From assembly GCA_963776935.1 (NCBI GenBank), contig CAVZOP010000012.1, positions 124,001 to 188,000 of the forward strand: 64,000 nt of DNA, given 5' to 3'. Source of the DNA: JALOLG01 sp963776935. GTDB lineage: Bacteria > Actinomycetota > Acidimicrobiia > Acidimicrobiales > Ilumatobacteraceae. How positions within the stretch are numbered: the stretch's first letter is position 1; every line of letters begins with the position of its first letter. Position numbers and translations under genes: made by a program. Positions 44,478-53,316 of the stretch are shown here, in pieces. The notes under the pieces are model-generated. The model ran no database searches, had not been told where the DNA came from, and saw nothing but the letters and a program-made list of their open reading frames with translations.

Positions 44478-44960
44478 TCACACCGGCGTGCCAAACCACG
44501 CCTCGCCGGTCGCGGCCAGGCCGTCGGCCGGTGGCTCCCCGTCGATCGGTCGGTACATCTCCCACACGTAGCCGAACGGGTCGATGCACTCGAACACTCG
44601 GTCGCCCCACGGCATGTCCATCGGTTCGGACGTGACCTCGCAGCCCGCCGCGGTGCAGTACGCGAGCACCGCCTCGAGGTCGTCCACCTGCAGGCCGATC
44701 GCCACGCCGAGCCCGCGTGGGCCACGCTGGGTCTGGCGCTCACGGTCGCTGTCGGGAAACGGCAGCCCGACCAGGGCGTCGACGATCAGGTTGACCCCGT
44801 TGCGTTCGAGGATCCACAGGACCGTCTGACCGTCGGCGCCGGGGATCGATCCGACGTCGCTGAATCCGAGCCCCCGGTAGAACTCGCTCGCCGCGGGCAC
44901 GTCGGCAACCCGCAATCCGAATCTGATCCCGGGTGAAGTGGTGGTCGTTGTCTCTGGCAT
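44478..44960 (-). CDS. VOC / glyoxalase-like protein
   Basis: 160 aa. It opens with a VOC strand (GIRFGLRVADVPAASEFYRG, LGFSDVGSIPG) and ends VFECIDPFGYVWEMYRPIDG, the conserved metal-site strand of the fold. It is probably a resistance or detoxification protein rather than a true glyoxalase, judging by its divergent TetR partner and methyltransferase neighbour; this is inference. GAGGAG precedes the ATG at 44960. The operator-like repeat at 45010 lies 50 bp upstream. Confidence 0.87.
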   Translation of the reverse strand: MPETTTTTSPGIRFGLRVADVPAASEFYRGLGFSDVGSIPGADGQTVLWILERNGVNLIVDALVGLPFPDSDRERQTQRGPRGLGVAIGLQVDDLEAVLAYCTAAGCEVTSEPMDMPWGDRVFECIDPFGYVWEMYRPIDGEPPADGLAATGEAWFGTPV

Positions 44961-45009
44961 TTTCGAGCTCCTCCTCGGGGTTTCATGGTTCGACCGCTCT
45001 GGGTACGCC

Positions 45010-45032
45010 GTACTCATTTCACTACTGAGTAC
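45010..45032. promoter_or_regulatory. TetR operator candidate with overlapping promoter
   Basis: GTACTCA and TGAGTAC are exact inverse complements 9 bases apart (45010-45016 and 45026-45032), between the divergent VOC gene and the TetR gene. TACAGT at 45030-45035 could be the TetR -10, only 7 bases before its ATG at 45043, giving a leaderless mRNA. A bound TetR dimer would close both promoters. Confidence 0.65.
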
Positions 45033-45042
45033 AGTATACGCA

Positions 45043-45822
45043 ATGGTCGAAGCTGGCAACCCCGCCGACATCAGTCCCGTGACTCGCAGCGATCCGGTCC
45101 GCAGCCTCCGGCTCCTCTGGGGCATCCGGACGCCCTCGACGCGAGGACCCAAGCCGGGCCTCACGATCGACGCCATCGTCGGCGCGGCGATCGCCGTCGC
45201 CGACGCCGACGGGCTCGTCGGGCTGTCGATGCGTCGTGTGGCCGACCGCCTCGATGTCGGCACGATGTCGCTGTACCGGTACGTTCCCGCCAAGGCCGAG
45301 CTGCTCGACGTGATGTTCGACCGGGTGTGCAACGAGACGGCCCGACCCGACGACGTGGCCGGGGGTTGGCGCGGCCGGCTCGAGCAGATCGCCCGCGAGA
45401 ACCTGGCGCTCTACGAACGGCATCCGTGGCTGCTCGAGCTCACAACGATCCGTCCGCCGCTCGGCCCCGGTGTGATCGCCAAGTACGACTACGAGCTGCG
45501 AGCGATCGACGGGATCGGGCTGTCCGACGTCGCCATGGATTCCGTGCTCTCGCTCCTGCTCGGCTACGTGCAAAGTGCGGCGGCGTCGCGCGCCGCCTGG
45601 ATGCGCGTCCCCGAGGAGACCGGTCAGACCGACGACGAGTGGTGGCTGTCGATCGCACCGACGCTCGAGCAGGTGCTCGACGCGGCGCGATACGCCGTCG
45701 CCGTGCGCGTGGGTACCGCGGCCACCGACCAGTACCGCGGCCTCCTCGACCCAGGCCACGCGTTCGAGTTCGGCCTCGAACGCGTCCTCGACGGCGTCGC
45801 GGTGTTGATCGAGGCGACCTGA
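45043..45822 (+). CDS. TetR-family regulator
   Basis: 259 aa. The HTH is GLVGLSMRRVADRLDVGTMS then LYRYVPAKAELLDVMFDRV, preceded by a long N-terminal extension. The C-terminal ligand domain is of the TetR_C_1 (tetracycline-repressor) type (ALYERHPWLLELTTIRPPLG, YDYELRAIDGIGLSDVAMDS). It probably represses itself and the divergent VOC-methyltransferase operon through the palindrome at 45010. The ATG at 45043 comes just after the -10 box. Confidence 0.92.
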   Translation: MVEAGNPADISPVTRSDPVRSLRLLWGIRTPSTRGPKPGLTIDAIVGAAIAVADADGLVGLSMRRVADRLDVGTMSLYRYVPAKAELLDVMFDRVCNETARPDDVAGGWRGRLEQIARENLALYERHPWLLELTTIRPPLGPGVIAKYDYELRAIDGIGLSDVAMDSVLSLLLGYVQSAAASRAAWMRVPEETGQTDDEWWLSIAPTLEQVLDAARYAVAVRVGTAATDQYRGLLDPGHAFEFGLERVLDGVAVLIEAT

Positions 45823-45871
45823 CCGCGCCGCTCAGAACCGCCAGCGGGACTGGCGCAATGGGTGTGTCACG

Positions 45872-46786
45872 TCACTCGACGATGGCGGCGGCGAGGGCGG
45901 CAACCGTGCGGGAGCGCTCGTCGGGGTTGCCGCCCATCACGATCGCCGTGAAGTCGGTCGCACCCGCGGCGGCGATCTGTTCGATGCCCGCCGCGATGAC
46001 ATCCTCGGGGCCGATCAAGGAGATGTCGGCGACGCCGTTGACACCTTCGATGTCGAGCATCGCCCGGTACGACGGCAGCGTCGCGTAGTCCTTCAGCACC
46101 GCGCCGACGAACTCCTTGGCCGGTCCGGGATCGTCGGTCACCCACACCGGCAGGCTGCACACGACGCTCGGCGTCGGTCGCCCGGCGAAGTCGGCGGCGG
46201 CGTTCATGATCGGCACGATCTGGCGCTTGAGAGTTGTCGGGCCGACGCACCACAGGATCGTGCCGTCGGTGCGACGTCCGGCGATCTTCAGCATCTGCTC
46301 GCCGAGCGCGGCCAGCATCACCTTCGGCGGCTGATCTGTCGGACGACCACCGCTGCCCATGTAGCTCCACACCTCGCCCTGGTGGCTGGCGATCCCCGTC
46401 TCGAGCAGCGGTTGCAGCACGTCGAGGTAGTCGAGCATGTGGCGGATCGGCTTCTCCCACTTCATCCGCAGGTTGCCCTCGACCGATGGCTTGTGGGCGA
46501 GCCCGAGCCCGAGGATGGTGCGGCCGCCGGTGGCCGCCTGGGTCGTCAACGCCTGCGACGCGACGGTCTGCGGATGGCGGGTCCACGTCGGCACGACCGC
46601 GGTTCCGAGCGTGATCGACGACGTGCGCGGCCCGGCGAGGGCGAGGATGCTGAGCGCGTCGACGAGCCCTGTCTGGGCGAGCCAGTACGACGCGAAGCCG
46701 GCCCGTTCCGATGACTCGATGTCACCGAGCATCTCGTCGATGTTGGGCCGGAGGAGCTTGTCCGATCCGTTGATTCCGATGCGCAT
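45872..46786 (-). CDS. F420-dependent LLM-class oxidoreductase
   Basis: 304 aa from the ATG at 46786 (GGGGG upstream). A TIM-barrel luciferase-like enzyme: MRIGINGSDKLLRPNIDEML, SITLGTAVVPTWTRHPQTVA, GRTILGLGLAHKPSVEGNLR and a C-terminal EDVIAAGIEQIAAAGATDFT. The pattern matches F420-dependent oxidoreductase subfamilies of mycobacteria (MSMEG_4879 type). The substrate is unknown. It stands alone, convergent with TetR. Confidence 0.9.
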   Translation of the reverse strand: MRIGINGSDKLLRPNIDEMLGDIESSERAGFASYWLAQTGLVDALSILALAGPRTSSITLGTAVVPTWTRHPQTVASQALTTQAATGGRTILGLGLAHKPSVEGNLRMKWEKPIRHMLDYLDVLQPLLETGIASHQGEVWSYMGSGGRPTDQPPKVMLAALGEQMLKIAGRRTDGTILWCVGPTTLKRQIVPIMNAAADFAGRPTPSVVCSLPVWVTDDPGPAKEFVGAVLKDYATLPSYRAMLDIEGVNGVADISLIGPEDVIAAGIEQIAAAGATDFTAIVMGGNPDERSRTVAALAAAIVE

Positions 46787-46952
46787 TGGGACCCCCTTTG
46801 GATCGCCTGCCACGCAGTGCAGCCGCGGTTGTGGCTCCCTGTCCTACACCGTTCCGACCGGCTCTCGCGTCACTCGACCGTCCACGACCCGCCGACATCG
46901 ATCATGCCGCCCGACACCACGTCGGTGCTCGCCGGGGACAACGATTCACGAC

Positions 46953-47255
46953 ATGTTCGTCTTGGCGTTGGAGATGCAGATCAGGATCGTCAACGCGCGA
47001 TCGCTGAAGGACAAGCGACAGATCGTGAAGTCGGTGCTCGAGGGGGCCCGCCGCCGCTACGCCGTGTCGGCCGCCGAAGTCGGTTCCCATGACGCCTGGC
47101 AACGCGGGGTGCTCGGGTTCGCCGTCGTCGCCACGAGCGCATCGCACGCCGAGGAGATCATCGACAACGTCGACCGCTACGTCTGGTCGCGCCTCGACCT
47201 CGAGATCGTCTCCGCCGAACGCACCTGGCTGGAGCATTCGCCGCGATCTCATCTT
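46953..47255 (+). CDS. DUF503 (YlxP-like) protein, 3' end uncertain
   Basis: About 95 aa. It starts MFVLALEMQIRIVNARSLKD, KRQIVKSVLEGARRRYAVSA, then RGVLGFAVVATSASHAEEII and ends about ERTWLE, the usual DUF503 order and length. DUF503 is found beside infB/rbfA in many bacteria; here it stands alone. No stop follows in frame until 48155, across genes on the other strand, so an indel near the end is likely; I stop the call at the hairpin that begins at 47256. The function is unknown, possibly RNA-binding. Confidence 0.7.
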
Positions 47256-47294
47256 GTGTCACCGCCTTCAGCGCCCCACGCTGAACACGGTGAC
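47256..47294. terminator. Inverted repeat between convergent genes (terminator candidate)
   Basis: GTGTCACC...GGTGAC outside, TTCAGCG-CCCCA-CGCTGAA inside. It lies at the meeting point of the DUF503 gene and the Phd-like gene. It resembles the element at 53249 (shared GTGTCACC, CCTTC, GCGCTGAA phrases). No T-run follows, so termination, if any, depends on the hairpin alone. Confidence 0.5.
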
Positions 47295-47573
47295 GAAAGC
47301 GTGAGCAGCGAGGATCAGCGCCGAGGGCAACGAGGTCACATCGTCGGATCGATCACGACGATCGAAGTCGGTGCGAACTTGACGGGGATCGATTGTCGGC
47401 AGCGACCTCCACGTCGAGATCAGCTGCGCAAGCGAGACCGACGGGCGGGGGAGCGGCCGGAGTTCCGCGACCGGTCTGCCCAATCGCGTGATCGTGAGTC
47501 GTTCTCCGCTTTCAACGCGGTCGATCACCTCGTCTGTGTGGCCTTGAAGCTCTCGGATGGTCACCGTCGCCAT
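47268..47573 (-). CDS. Orphan Phd/YefM-type antitoxin
   Basis: 101 aa. It starts MATVTIRELQGHTDEVIDRV, then ESGERLTITRLGRPVAELRP, a classic Phd/YefM antitoxin that binds DNA and masks a toxin. The tail TWRSLPTIDPRQVRTDFDRR is the toxin-binding part; the last 25 residues run into the hairpin element and may be out of frame. No toxin gene follows: the next gene is DUF503 on the other strand. So this is a solitary antitoxin or the remains of a VapBC-like pair. Confidence 0.8.
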   Translation of the reverse strand: MATVTIRELQGHTDEVIDRVESGERLTITRLGRPVAELRPLPRPSVSLAQLISTWRSLPTIDPRQVRTDFDRRDRSDDVTSLPSALILAAHAFVTVFSVGR

Positions 47574-47690
47574 CGAGTCAGGATACGCGTGCGATTCCTC
47601 GACCAACCGCGACGGTTTCGGCGCCGGTGGGTTCGCCCGGGCTTGTGCATTCGGCCAGCGCAGGTACCAATGGCGGCTCGGACGCGACGA

Positions 47691-47736
47691 ACTCGGCGGC
47701 GCTGCGTCTCGAAGCCGAGACACAACGCCGCCGAGT
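47691..47736. terminator. Strong hairpin after the ABC permease gene
   Basis: ACTCGGCGGCG ... CGCCGCCGAGT (11 bp) enclosing GTCTCG-AAGC-CGAGAC (6 bp), 38 bases downstream of the permease stop (47774, minus strand). A stacked GC stem at a gene end is the usual actinobacterial terminator form. It fills the centre of the 200-bp gap between the permease and the Phd-like gene; nothing else was seen there. Confidence 0.7.
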
Positions 47737-47773
47737 GTCGGAGGGTTGAGGGGGTTGATGGAAACAGGTTGGG

Positions 47774-50285
47774 CTACTCCGTGACGAGCGCCTTCAGGAC
47801 GTCGAGCTTGGCGGCTCGGCGGGCCGGCATCACGGCTGCGATCGCTCCGGCGACGCCGGCGATCACGGTCACCACGGCCAGGCTGGTCACCGGCACGGTC
47901 AAGGTGTCGATGCCCTCGTCCGCCATCGCCCGGACGATCGCCCAGCCGAAGAACGTACCGATGGCCAACCCGAGCGTCGTACCGAACACGGCGATGATGA
48001 TCGACTCCCAACGGACTGTCGAACGGACCTGTGACCGGGCCATGCCGACCGCCCGCAGCAGACCCAGTTCCCGGGTCCGCTCGAAGATCGACAGCGCCAA
48101 GGTGTTGGCGATGCCGAGCAGGGCGATCACCACGGCCAGCATCAGCAGTGCGTAGAACAACCCGAGGATCGTGTCGATCTCACTGTTGACGCTGGCGAGG
48201 AAGGCGTCCTTGTCCTGGACGTCGGCCGACGCGTAGGCGGCGGCGGCGGCGTTGATGGCCGTCTCGTCACCGGACACGTAGACCCGGTAGTCGAGCTCGT
48301 CGCCACCGTTGGCCCGGAAGGCGTCGAGGTCGACGAACTCCGAGCCGACCCAGTCGGTGCCGCCCGAGTAGATGGCTTCCACCACGAACGTGGTGTCACC
48401 ACTCGGGAACGTCACCGGCACGGCGGAGCCGATCGTCCAACCCGTGTCGAGGGCGTGCTCGGCCGACACAGCCATACCGTCGGCGCCCAGCGAATCGAGG
48501 TCACCCTCGACCGAACCGAGCTCGAAGATGTCGTCGATGGTCGTGGCGTCGAAGGCGTAGAACGCATCCGTCGCCGAACCGTCGACCACGGCCGGGCTGA
48601 TCCGAGCCTGCGAGACGACGTCGACACCAGGTGTCGAGCGCAGCTCGTCGGCCAGATCGGCGCTGAGCCCCGTCGAGTTGTCGTAGCCGCCGGACTGCAC
48701 GATGTGCGTTCCGGCGAAGTCGGACTCGAGCGAGCCGGCCACCGACGTCTTCACCGAAGCGGCGAAGACCGTGATGAACCCGACCAGACCGACGCCGATC
48801 ATCAGCGACGACGCCGTGCGGGCCGGTCCGCTTGGGGTTGCGCATCGCGTTGCGGGTGGCGAGCTCACCACTGAGCCCACGCATCCGCAACGGCACACCG
48901 AACACCCGGGCGACCGGACGGGCGAGCACCGGACCGAGCACCGACACACCGACGAACGTCGCCAGCGCACCGACACCGACCAGCGCGATCGCGCCACCGG
49001 ACAGACCGGCGAGCAACGAACCGACACCGGCAGCCGTGATCACCGTACCGACGACGGCCCGACGCTTCGAGCCGCCCGAACGGTCGACGCTCACGTCACG
49101 CAGCGCCGCGATCGGGGCGATCCTGGCGGCCCGGCGGGCGGGGAGCCACGCCGACAGCACGGTCACGATCACACCGACGGCGAACGAGATGATCATCGCG
49201 TTCGGCGAGATCACGGTCGGTCCGTCTGGCATGTCGAACCCGAACATCGCCATCAGCTGCTTGAGCCCGGAGGCCACACCGATGCCAGCAGCGAGACCGG
49301 CCGCCGACGCCAGGGCGCCGATCGCAACCGCCTCGATGAGCACGGAACGCTTCACCTGACGACCCGACGCACCGATCGCACGCAGCATCGCCATCTCGCG
49401 GGTCCGCTGGGCAACAGTGATCGAGAACGTGTTGTTGATGATGAACGCACCGACGAACACGGCGACGAAGGCGAAGATCAGCATCAGCGTGTTGAAGCCC
49501 GCGAAGTCGGACGCCAGCGATGCTTGGTTCTGTTCGACGAGCGTTGCGCCCGTGATGACCTCGACGTTGCTGCCGACCGCGGCTTGGACCGCAGCGGCGA
49601 CATCGGTCTGTGACACACCGTCGTCAGCGGTGACCGCGATCGCGTCGGCCTGTCCGGGCGACGCCAGCAGCTCCGAGGCCGCAGCATCGGTGAACAGCAC
49701 GGCCGTCGCCCCGGCAGGGGAGTCGGCGCCGCCGAACGTGGCGACGCCGGCGATCGTGAACTGACGCGGTTCGCTCTTGGTGAGCACGGTCGCGACGTCA
49801 CCCGGCACGTAGCCGGCTTTGTCGGCGCTCGCCTTGTCGATGACGATCTCGCCATCGCTGGTGGGCGCGTGACCGCTCGACAGCTCGTACGGGTTCAGGT
49901 CGCTGACCGTCACCCAGTTGGTGCCGAACGCCGGGTTCTTCGACAGGTCGCCGACGGTGTCGCCGTCGCGGTCGACCAGTTGGGCGTAGCCGTTGATGCG
50001 CAGCGCGACCTCGTCGACACCGTCCACCGAAGCGACGGTGCCAGCGAGTGATGCGTCGAGGCGCGGGCCGGGCTCGCCGTAGCCGAGGTCGATCTCCGAC
50101 GGCGTGCGGACGTAGGCGTCGACTCCCTCGTCGGCATCAGCCAGCGCAGAGTCGAAGGTGGCACCGATCGTGTCGGTGAAGACGAGGGTGCCGGCCATGA
50201 AGGCCACACCCAAGAGGACCGCGAAGGCGGTGGTGATCATTCGCAGCTTGTGCGCTACGAGCTCCTTGATGGTGAGCTTGAACAT
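47774..50285 (-). CDS. MacB/FtsX-type ABC transporter permease (one frameshift)
   Basis: About 837 aa, a long permease with two FtsX-like modules. It has an N-terminal helix (KLRMITTAFAVLLGVAFMAG), a large outer domain, a helical group (TLMLIFAFVAVFVGAFIINN; AMIISFAVGVIVTVLSAWLP) and a second half. The second half adds LMIGVGLVGFITVFAASVKT, another outer domain, and a final group (FYALLMLAVVIALLGIANTL; SLAVVTVIAGVAGAIAAVMP). The frame breaks near 48830: RNAMRNPKRT is followed in the other frame by ARTASSLMIGVGLVG. Such permeases export lipids, peptides or antibiotics, or move lipoproteins. It starts 6 bases after the ATPase stop, with GGAGG in between. Confidence 0.88.
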
Positions 50286-50290
50286 CTTGG

Positions 50291-51070
50291 TCAGCCTCCG
50301 AGGTGACGAATGCGGTCGATGACGGAATCGGCGGTCGGGTTGTCGACGTCGTCGACGATCCGCCCGTCGGCGAGGAACACGGCCCGGTCGGCGTACGAAG
50401 CGGCGACGGGGTCGTGGGTGACCATCACGATGGTCTGGCCGAACTCACGCACCGCAGTGCGCATGAACGACAGGATCTCGGCGCCGGTGCGGGAGTCGAG
50501 GTTGCCGGTCGGCTCGTCGGCGAAGATGATCTCCGGACGCGAGGCGAGGGCGCGGGCGACGGCGACGCGCTGCTGCTGACCACCCGAGAGCTCGGACGGA
50601 CGGTGCTTGAGGCGGTTCTTCAAGCCGACGGTCTCGACGACCTGGTCGAACCACTCGGCGTCGGGAGTGCGGCCCGCGAGGCGGGCGGGGAGGGCGATGT
50701 TCTCCGCTGCCGTCAGCGTCGGTACGAGGTTGAACGCCTGGAAGATGAATCCGATGCGGTCACGGCGCAGCTGAGTGAGCTTGCGGTCGTCGAGCTTCGA
50801 GATGTCGGTGTCACCGATCAGCACGGTGCCCGACGTCAGGTTGTCGAGCCCGGCGACGCTGTGCATCAGCGTCGACTTGCCCGAGCCCGAGGGGCCCATG
50901 ATGGCGGTGAAGCGGCCCGTCGCGAACTCGACGGACACGCCGTCGAGGGCGCGCACTTCGCTCTCGCCCTTGCCGTAGACCTTGACGGCGTCGTACACAC
51001 GGGCGGCCGGCGCAGGTGAGCTCGGGAAGCTCCGCGTCTGCCATTCAACGGGGGTGAGGGTGGTGGTCAT
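50291..51070 (-). CDS. ABC transporter ATP-binding protein (LolD/MacB type)
   Basis: 259 aa. Walker A GPSGSGKST, Q-loop FIFQAFNLVPTLTAAEN, signature LSGGQQQRVAVARALASRP, Walker B IIFADEPTGNLDSRTGAEIL, H-loop MVTHDPVAASYA. It matches the MacB/LolD group that drives FtsX-like permeases without substrate translocation through the pore in the usual way. It forms an operon with the permease (5-base gap). GGAG precedes the ATG at 51070. It is divergent from the two-component genes, which probably regulate it. Confidence 0.95.
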   Translation of the reverse strand: MTTTLTPVEWQTRSFPSSPAPAARVYDAVKVYGKGESEVRALDGVSVEFATGRFTAIMGPSGSGKSTLMHSVAGLDNLTSGTVLIGDTDISKLDDRKLTQLRRDRIGFIFQAFNLVPTLTAAENIALPARLAGRTPDAEWFDQVVETVGLKNRLKHRPSELSGGQQQRVAVARALASRPEIIFADEPTGNLDSRTGAEILSFMRTAVREFGQTIVMVTHDPVAASYADRAVFLADGRIVDDVDNPTADSVIDRIRHLGG

Positions 51071-51223
51071 GGTGGTGGATCTCCTGTTTCGAACGGGTTT
51101 GGGGATGACCCAACGATCCGATTTTCGGGCCGCCGATGCGTCGGCTTGCAGGTGGTTCGCAGCGAGCCACGCGGCGTACGTCTGGCGGATGACGCGCGGG
51201 TCCGTCGCCGGACGGACGCTTGT

Positions 51224-51249
51224 GGTCGAACGATTCAGTACGGTCGAAC
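51224..51249. promoter_or_regulatory. Direct repeat before the histidine kinase gene
   Basis: GGTCGAAC at 51224-51231 and 51242-51249, spaced 18 bases, ending one base before the kinase ATG. It lies in the 180-bp divergent gap between ABC ATPase and kinase. It could be a response-regulator binding site, but two 8-bp copies are weak evidence. Confidence 0.3.
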
Positions 51250-51250
51250 C

Positions 51251-52462
51251 ATGAACTGGTTCGAGCGGCGGATGGAGTGGGTGCGTTCCCTGAACCCGCT
51301 CGTCGTCGACGGCCTGATGGCCGTGTTCTTCGCGATCGCCGGCGTCGCGACCGTTTTCACCCAGGAGATCAAGGACGGTCTGGTCGAACCGACCGCGTTC
51401 GCCGCCGTCACTGCCGTCATCACGTGCGCGCCCGTCGCGATTCGCCGGCGCGCTCCACTGGCCGCCGTCCTCCTCGCCAGCGGCGGGATCCTGTGGCACA
51501 TCGCCTTCAACTATCCCGAGGGCACGCTGCCAATGGCGGTCCTGCTCCTCACCTACACGGTCGGCGCGTGGAGCCCGATGAAGCATGCGGTCATCGGGCT
51601 CGGCGGCGTGTACGCGACGCTCCTCCTGCTCGCCGTCACCAACGCGCCGGGCCTCGGGACCGTCGATGTCGTCGGCAACCTGGCGTTCTTCACCGGAGCG
51701 TGGGCGATCGGAGTCGCGCTACGAGCCCGCCGCGAGACGATCGAGGCGCGCGTCCGCGAAGCCGAGAAGCGCACCGATGTCGAGCGCCAGCGATCCGCTC
51801 GCCTGCTCGCCGAGGAGCGGCTGCGGATCGCTCAGGAACTGCACGACGTCGTCGCCCACTCGATGTCGGTGATCGCGGTCCAGGCCGGTGTCGGCGCCCA
51901 CGTGCTCGCCGACCGGCCCGATCAGGCCCGCGCCGCGCTCGATGCCATCTCCGCCACGTCGCGCGGCACGCTCAACGAGATGCGCCGGCTGCTCGGAGTG
52001 TTGCGTGACAGCGACGGCGACCGCGACCACGCGCCGGCGCCCGGCCTCGCCGACGTGCCGCACCTCGTCGACGACGTGCGCAAGGCCGGCGTGCCCGTGA
52101 CCCTCAACGTCGAGGGCACCAGCGTCTGCGCCAATGGCGGTGTCGAGCTGTCCGCCTATCGGGTCGTGCAGGAGGCGCTCACCAACGTGATCAAGCACGC
52201 CGGCCCGACGACCCGCGTCGACGTCAACGTCCAGTACCTGCCGGGCTCGCTGGCGGTCGAGGTCGTCGACGACGGCCGCGGCGCGGCCGCGCTCTCGTCC
52301 GTCAACGGCGGTTCGGTCGCCAACGGCGGCGCACCGTCCGGCCACGGGTTGCTCGGCATGCGCGAGCGAGTCGAGCTGTGGGGCGGCGAGCTGACCGTCG
52401 GCCCGATCTCCGGCGGTGGTTACCGCGTCAAGGCGCTGCTGCCATACGGTGACACCGAGTGA
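51251..52462 (+). CDS. Sensor histidine kinase (NarL/DesK partner type)
   Basis: 403 aa. Five or six membrane helices at residues 15-160 (VVDGLMAVFFAIAGVATVFT; LPMAVLLLTYTVGAWSPM; VVGNLAFFTGAWAIGVALRA), a coiled coil, then a HisKA_3 dimerisation helix with the phospho-His in AQELHDVVAHSMSVIAVQAG. The HATPase domain follows (VVQEALTNVIKHAGPTTRVD, VEVVDDGRGAAA, GHGLLGMRERVELWGGELTV). The outer loops are short, so it probably senses membrane or envelope state. It is followed by its response regulator and divergent from the ABC exporter. Confidence 0.94.
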   Translation: MNWFERRMEWVRSLNPLVVDGLMAVFFAIAGVATVFTQEIKDGLVEPTAFAAVTAVITCAPVAIRRRAPLAAVLLASGGILWHIAFNYPEGTLPMAVLLLTYTVGAWSPMKHAVIGLGGVYATLLLLAVTNAPGLGTVDVVGNLAFFTGAWAIGVALRARRETIEARVREAEKRTDVERQRSARLLAEERLRIAQELHDVVAHSMSVIAVQAGVGAHVLADRPDQARAALDAISATSRGTLNEMRRLLGVLRDSDGDRDHAPAPGLADVPHLVDDVRKAGVPVTLNVEGTSVCANGGVELSAYRVVQEALTNVIKHAGPTTRVDVNVQYLPGSLAVEVVDDGRGAAALSSVNGGSVANGGAPSGHGLLGMRERVELWGGELTVGPISGGGYRVKALLPYGDTE

Positions 52463-52562
52463 CTATTACTGCGTTCCCCGGCCACAACACCTGCAGCCCG
52501 CGTAGTTTCTGGCCGCTCCTCGGCTGGCGCCTCGTCGCTCGCATCGGTGACATGGTTGACCA

Positions 52563-53236
52563 GTGACTATTCGGGTGGTGGTTGCCGATGACCAAGCGCT
52601 CGTGCGCAGCGGCTTCACCATGCTGCTGTCGGGCGAGGACGACATCGAGGTCGTCGGCGAGGCCGGCAACGGCGCCGAAGCCGTGGCGCTGGCCGCCAGC
52701 GAGCGGCCCGACGTGATGTTGATGGACGTGCGGATGCCCGTCATGGACGGCCTCGAGGCGACCCGCCGGATCGCCGGCGACGAGTCGCTGGCCGACACCC
52801 GGGTCATCATCCTCACGACGTTCGACCTCGACGAGTACGTGCACGAGGCGCTGCGCGCCGGCGCCAGCGGGTTCTTGCTGAAGGACACGCTCCCGGTCGA
52901 CCTGCTCAACGCCGTACGGGTCGTCGCCGACGGCGATGCGCTGATCTCACCGAAGATCACTCGACGCCTGATCGAGGAGTTCGCGCGCCGCCCCGAGCCG
53001 GCCTCCGCGGCGGCGGCCGCGGCGTCGCTCGGGCAGCTCACCGACCGCGACGCGAGGTGCTCGAGCTGATCGCCAAGGGTCAGTCGAACGCCGAGATCGC
53101 TGCGGGCCTGTACGTGAGCCACGCCACTGTGAAGACCCATGTCAGCCGCTTGCTGATGAAGCTCGACGCCCGCGACCGAGCCCAACTCGTGATGGTCGCT
53201 TACGAGACCGGCGTCGCGTCCCCCGGCGGCACCTGA
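52563..53236 (+). CDS. NarL-family response regulator (one frameshift)
   Basis: About 224 aa. Receiver domain: acidic pair DD at 9-10, phosphorylated Asp55 in VMLMDVRMP, Lys107 in GFLLKDT. The frame is lost at SLGQLTDRDARCSS. Adding a single base near 53055 restores the near-invariant LTDREREVLELIAKGQSNAE and the rest of the LuxR/NarL HTH (IAAGLYVSHATVKTHVSRLL, MKLDARDRAQLVMVAYETG), ending at 53236. A lost base in the assembly is much more likely than a real mutation. It starts at the GTG at 52563, 100 bases after the kinase. It probably controls the divergent ABC exporter. Confidence 0.9.
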
Positions 53237-53248
53237 ATCCCGCCGCTC

Positions 53249-53289
53249 GTGTCACCCCCTTCCGCGTGGGGCGCTGAAGGTAGTGACAC
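53249..53289. terminator. Inverted repeat after the response regulator (terminator candidate)
   Basis: GTGTCAC...GTGACAC outside with CCTTCCGCG/CGCTGAAGG inside (one mismatch). It begins 12 bases after the response regulator stop. It is similar to the element at 47256, so the two may be copies of a small dispersed element that serves as a terminator. Confidence 0.55.
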
Positions 53290-53316
53290 AAGCGATCGGG
53301 GAACCGGTGTGCGAGC

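Noticed and set aside
46437..48155. A single 572-codon plus-strand protein containing DUF503
   Set aside because: Only the DUF503 part is conserved; the rest runs antisense to the Phd-like gene and the permease and is most likely open by chance or after an indel.
52990..53070. Programmed frameshifting in the response regulator
   Set aside because: There is no slippery heptamer or downstream structure, and one missing base exactly restores an invariant motif; a sequencing deletion is simpler.
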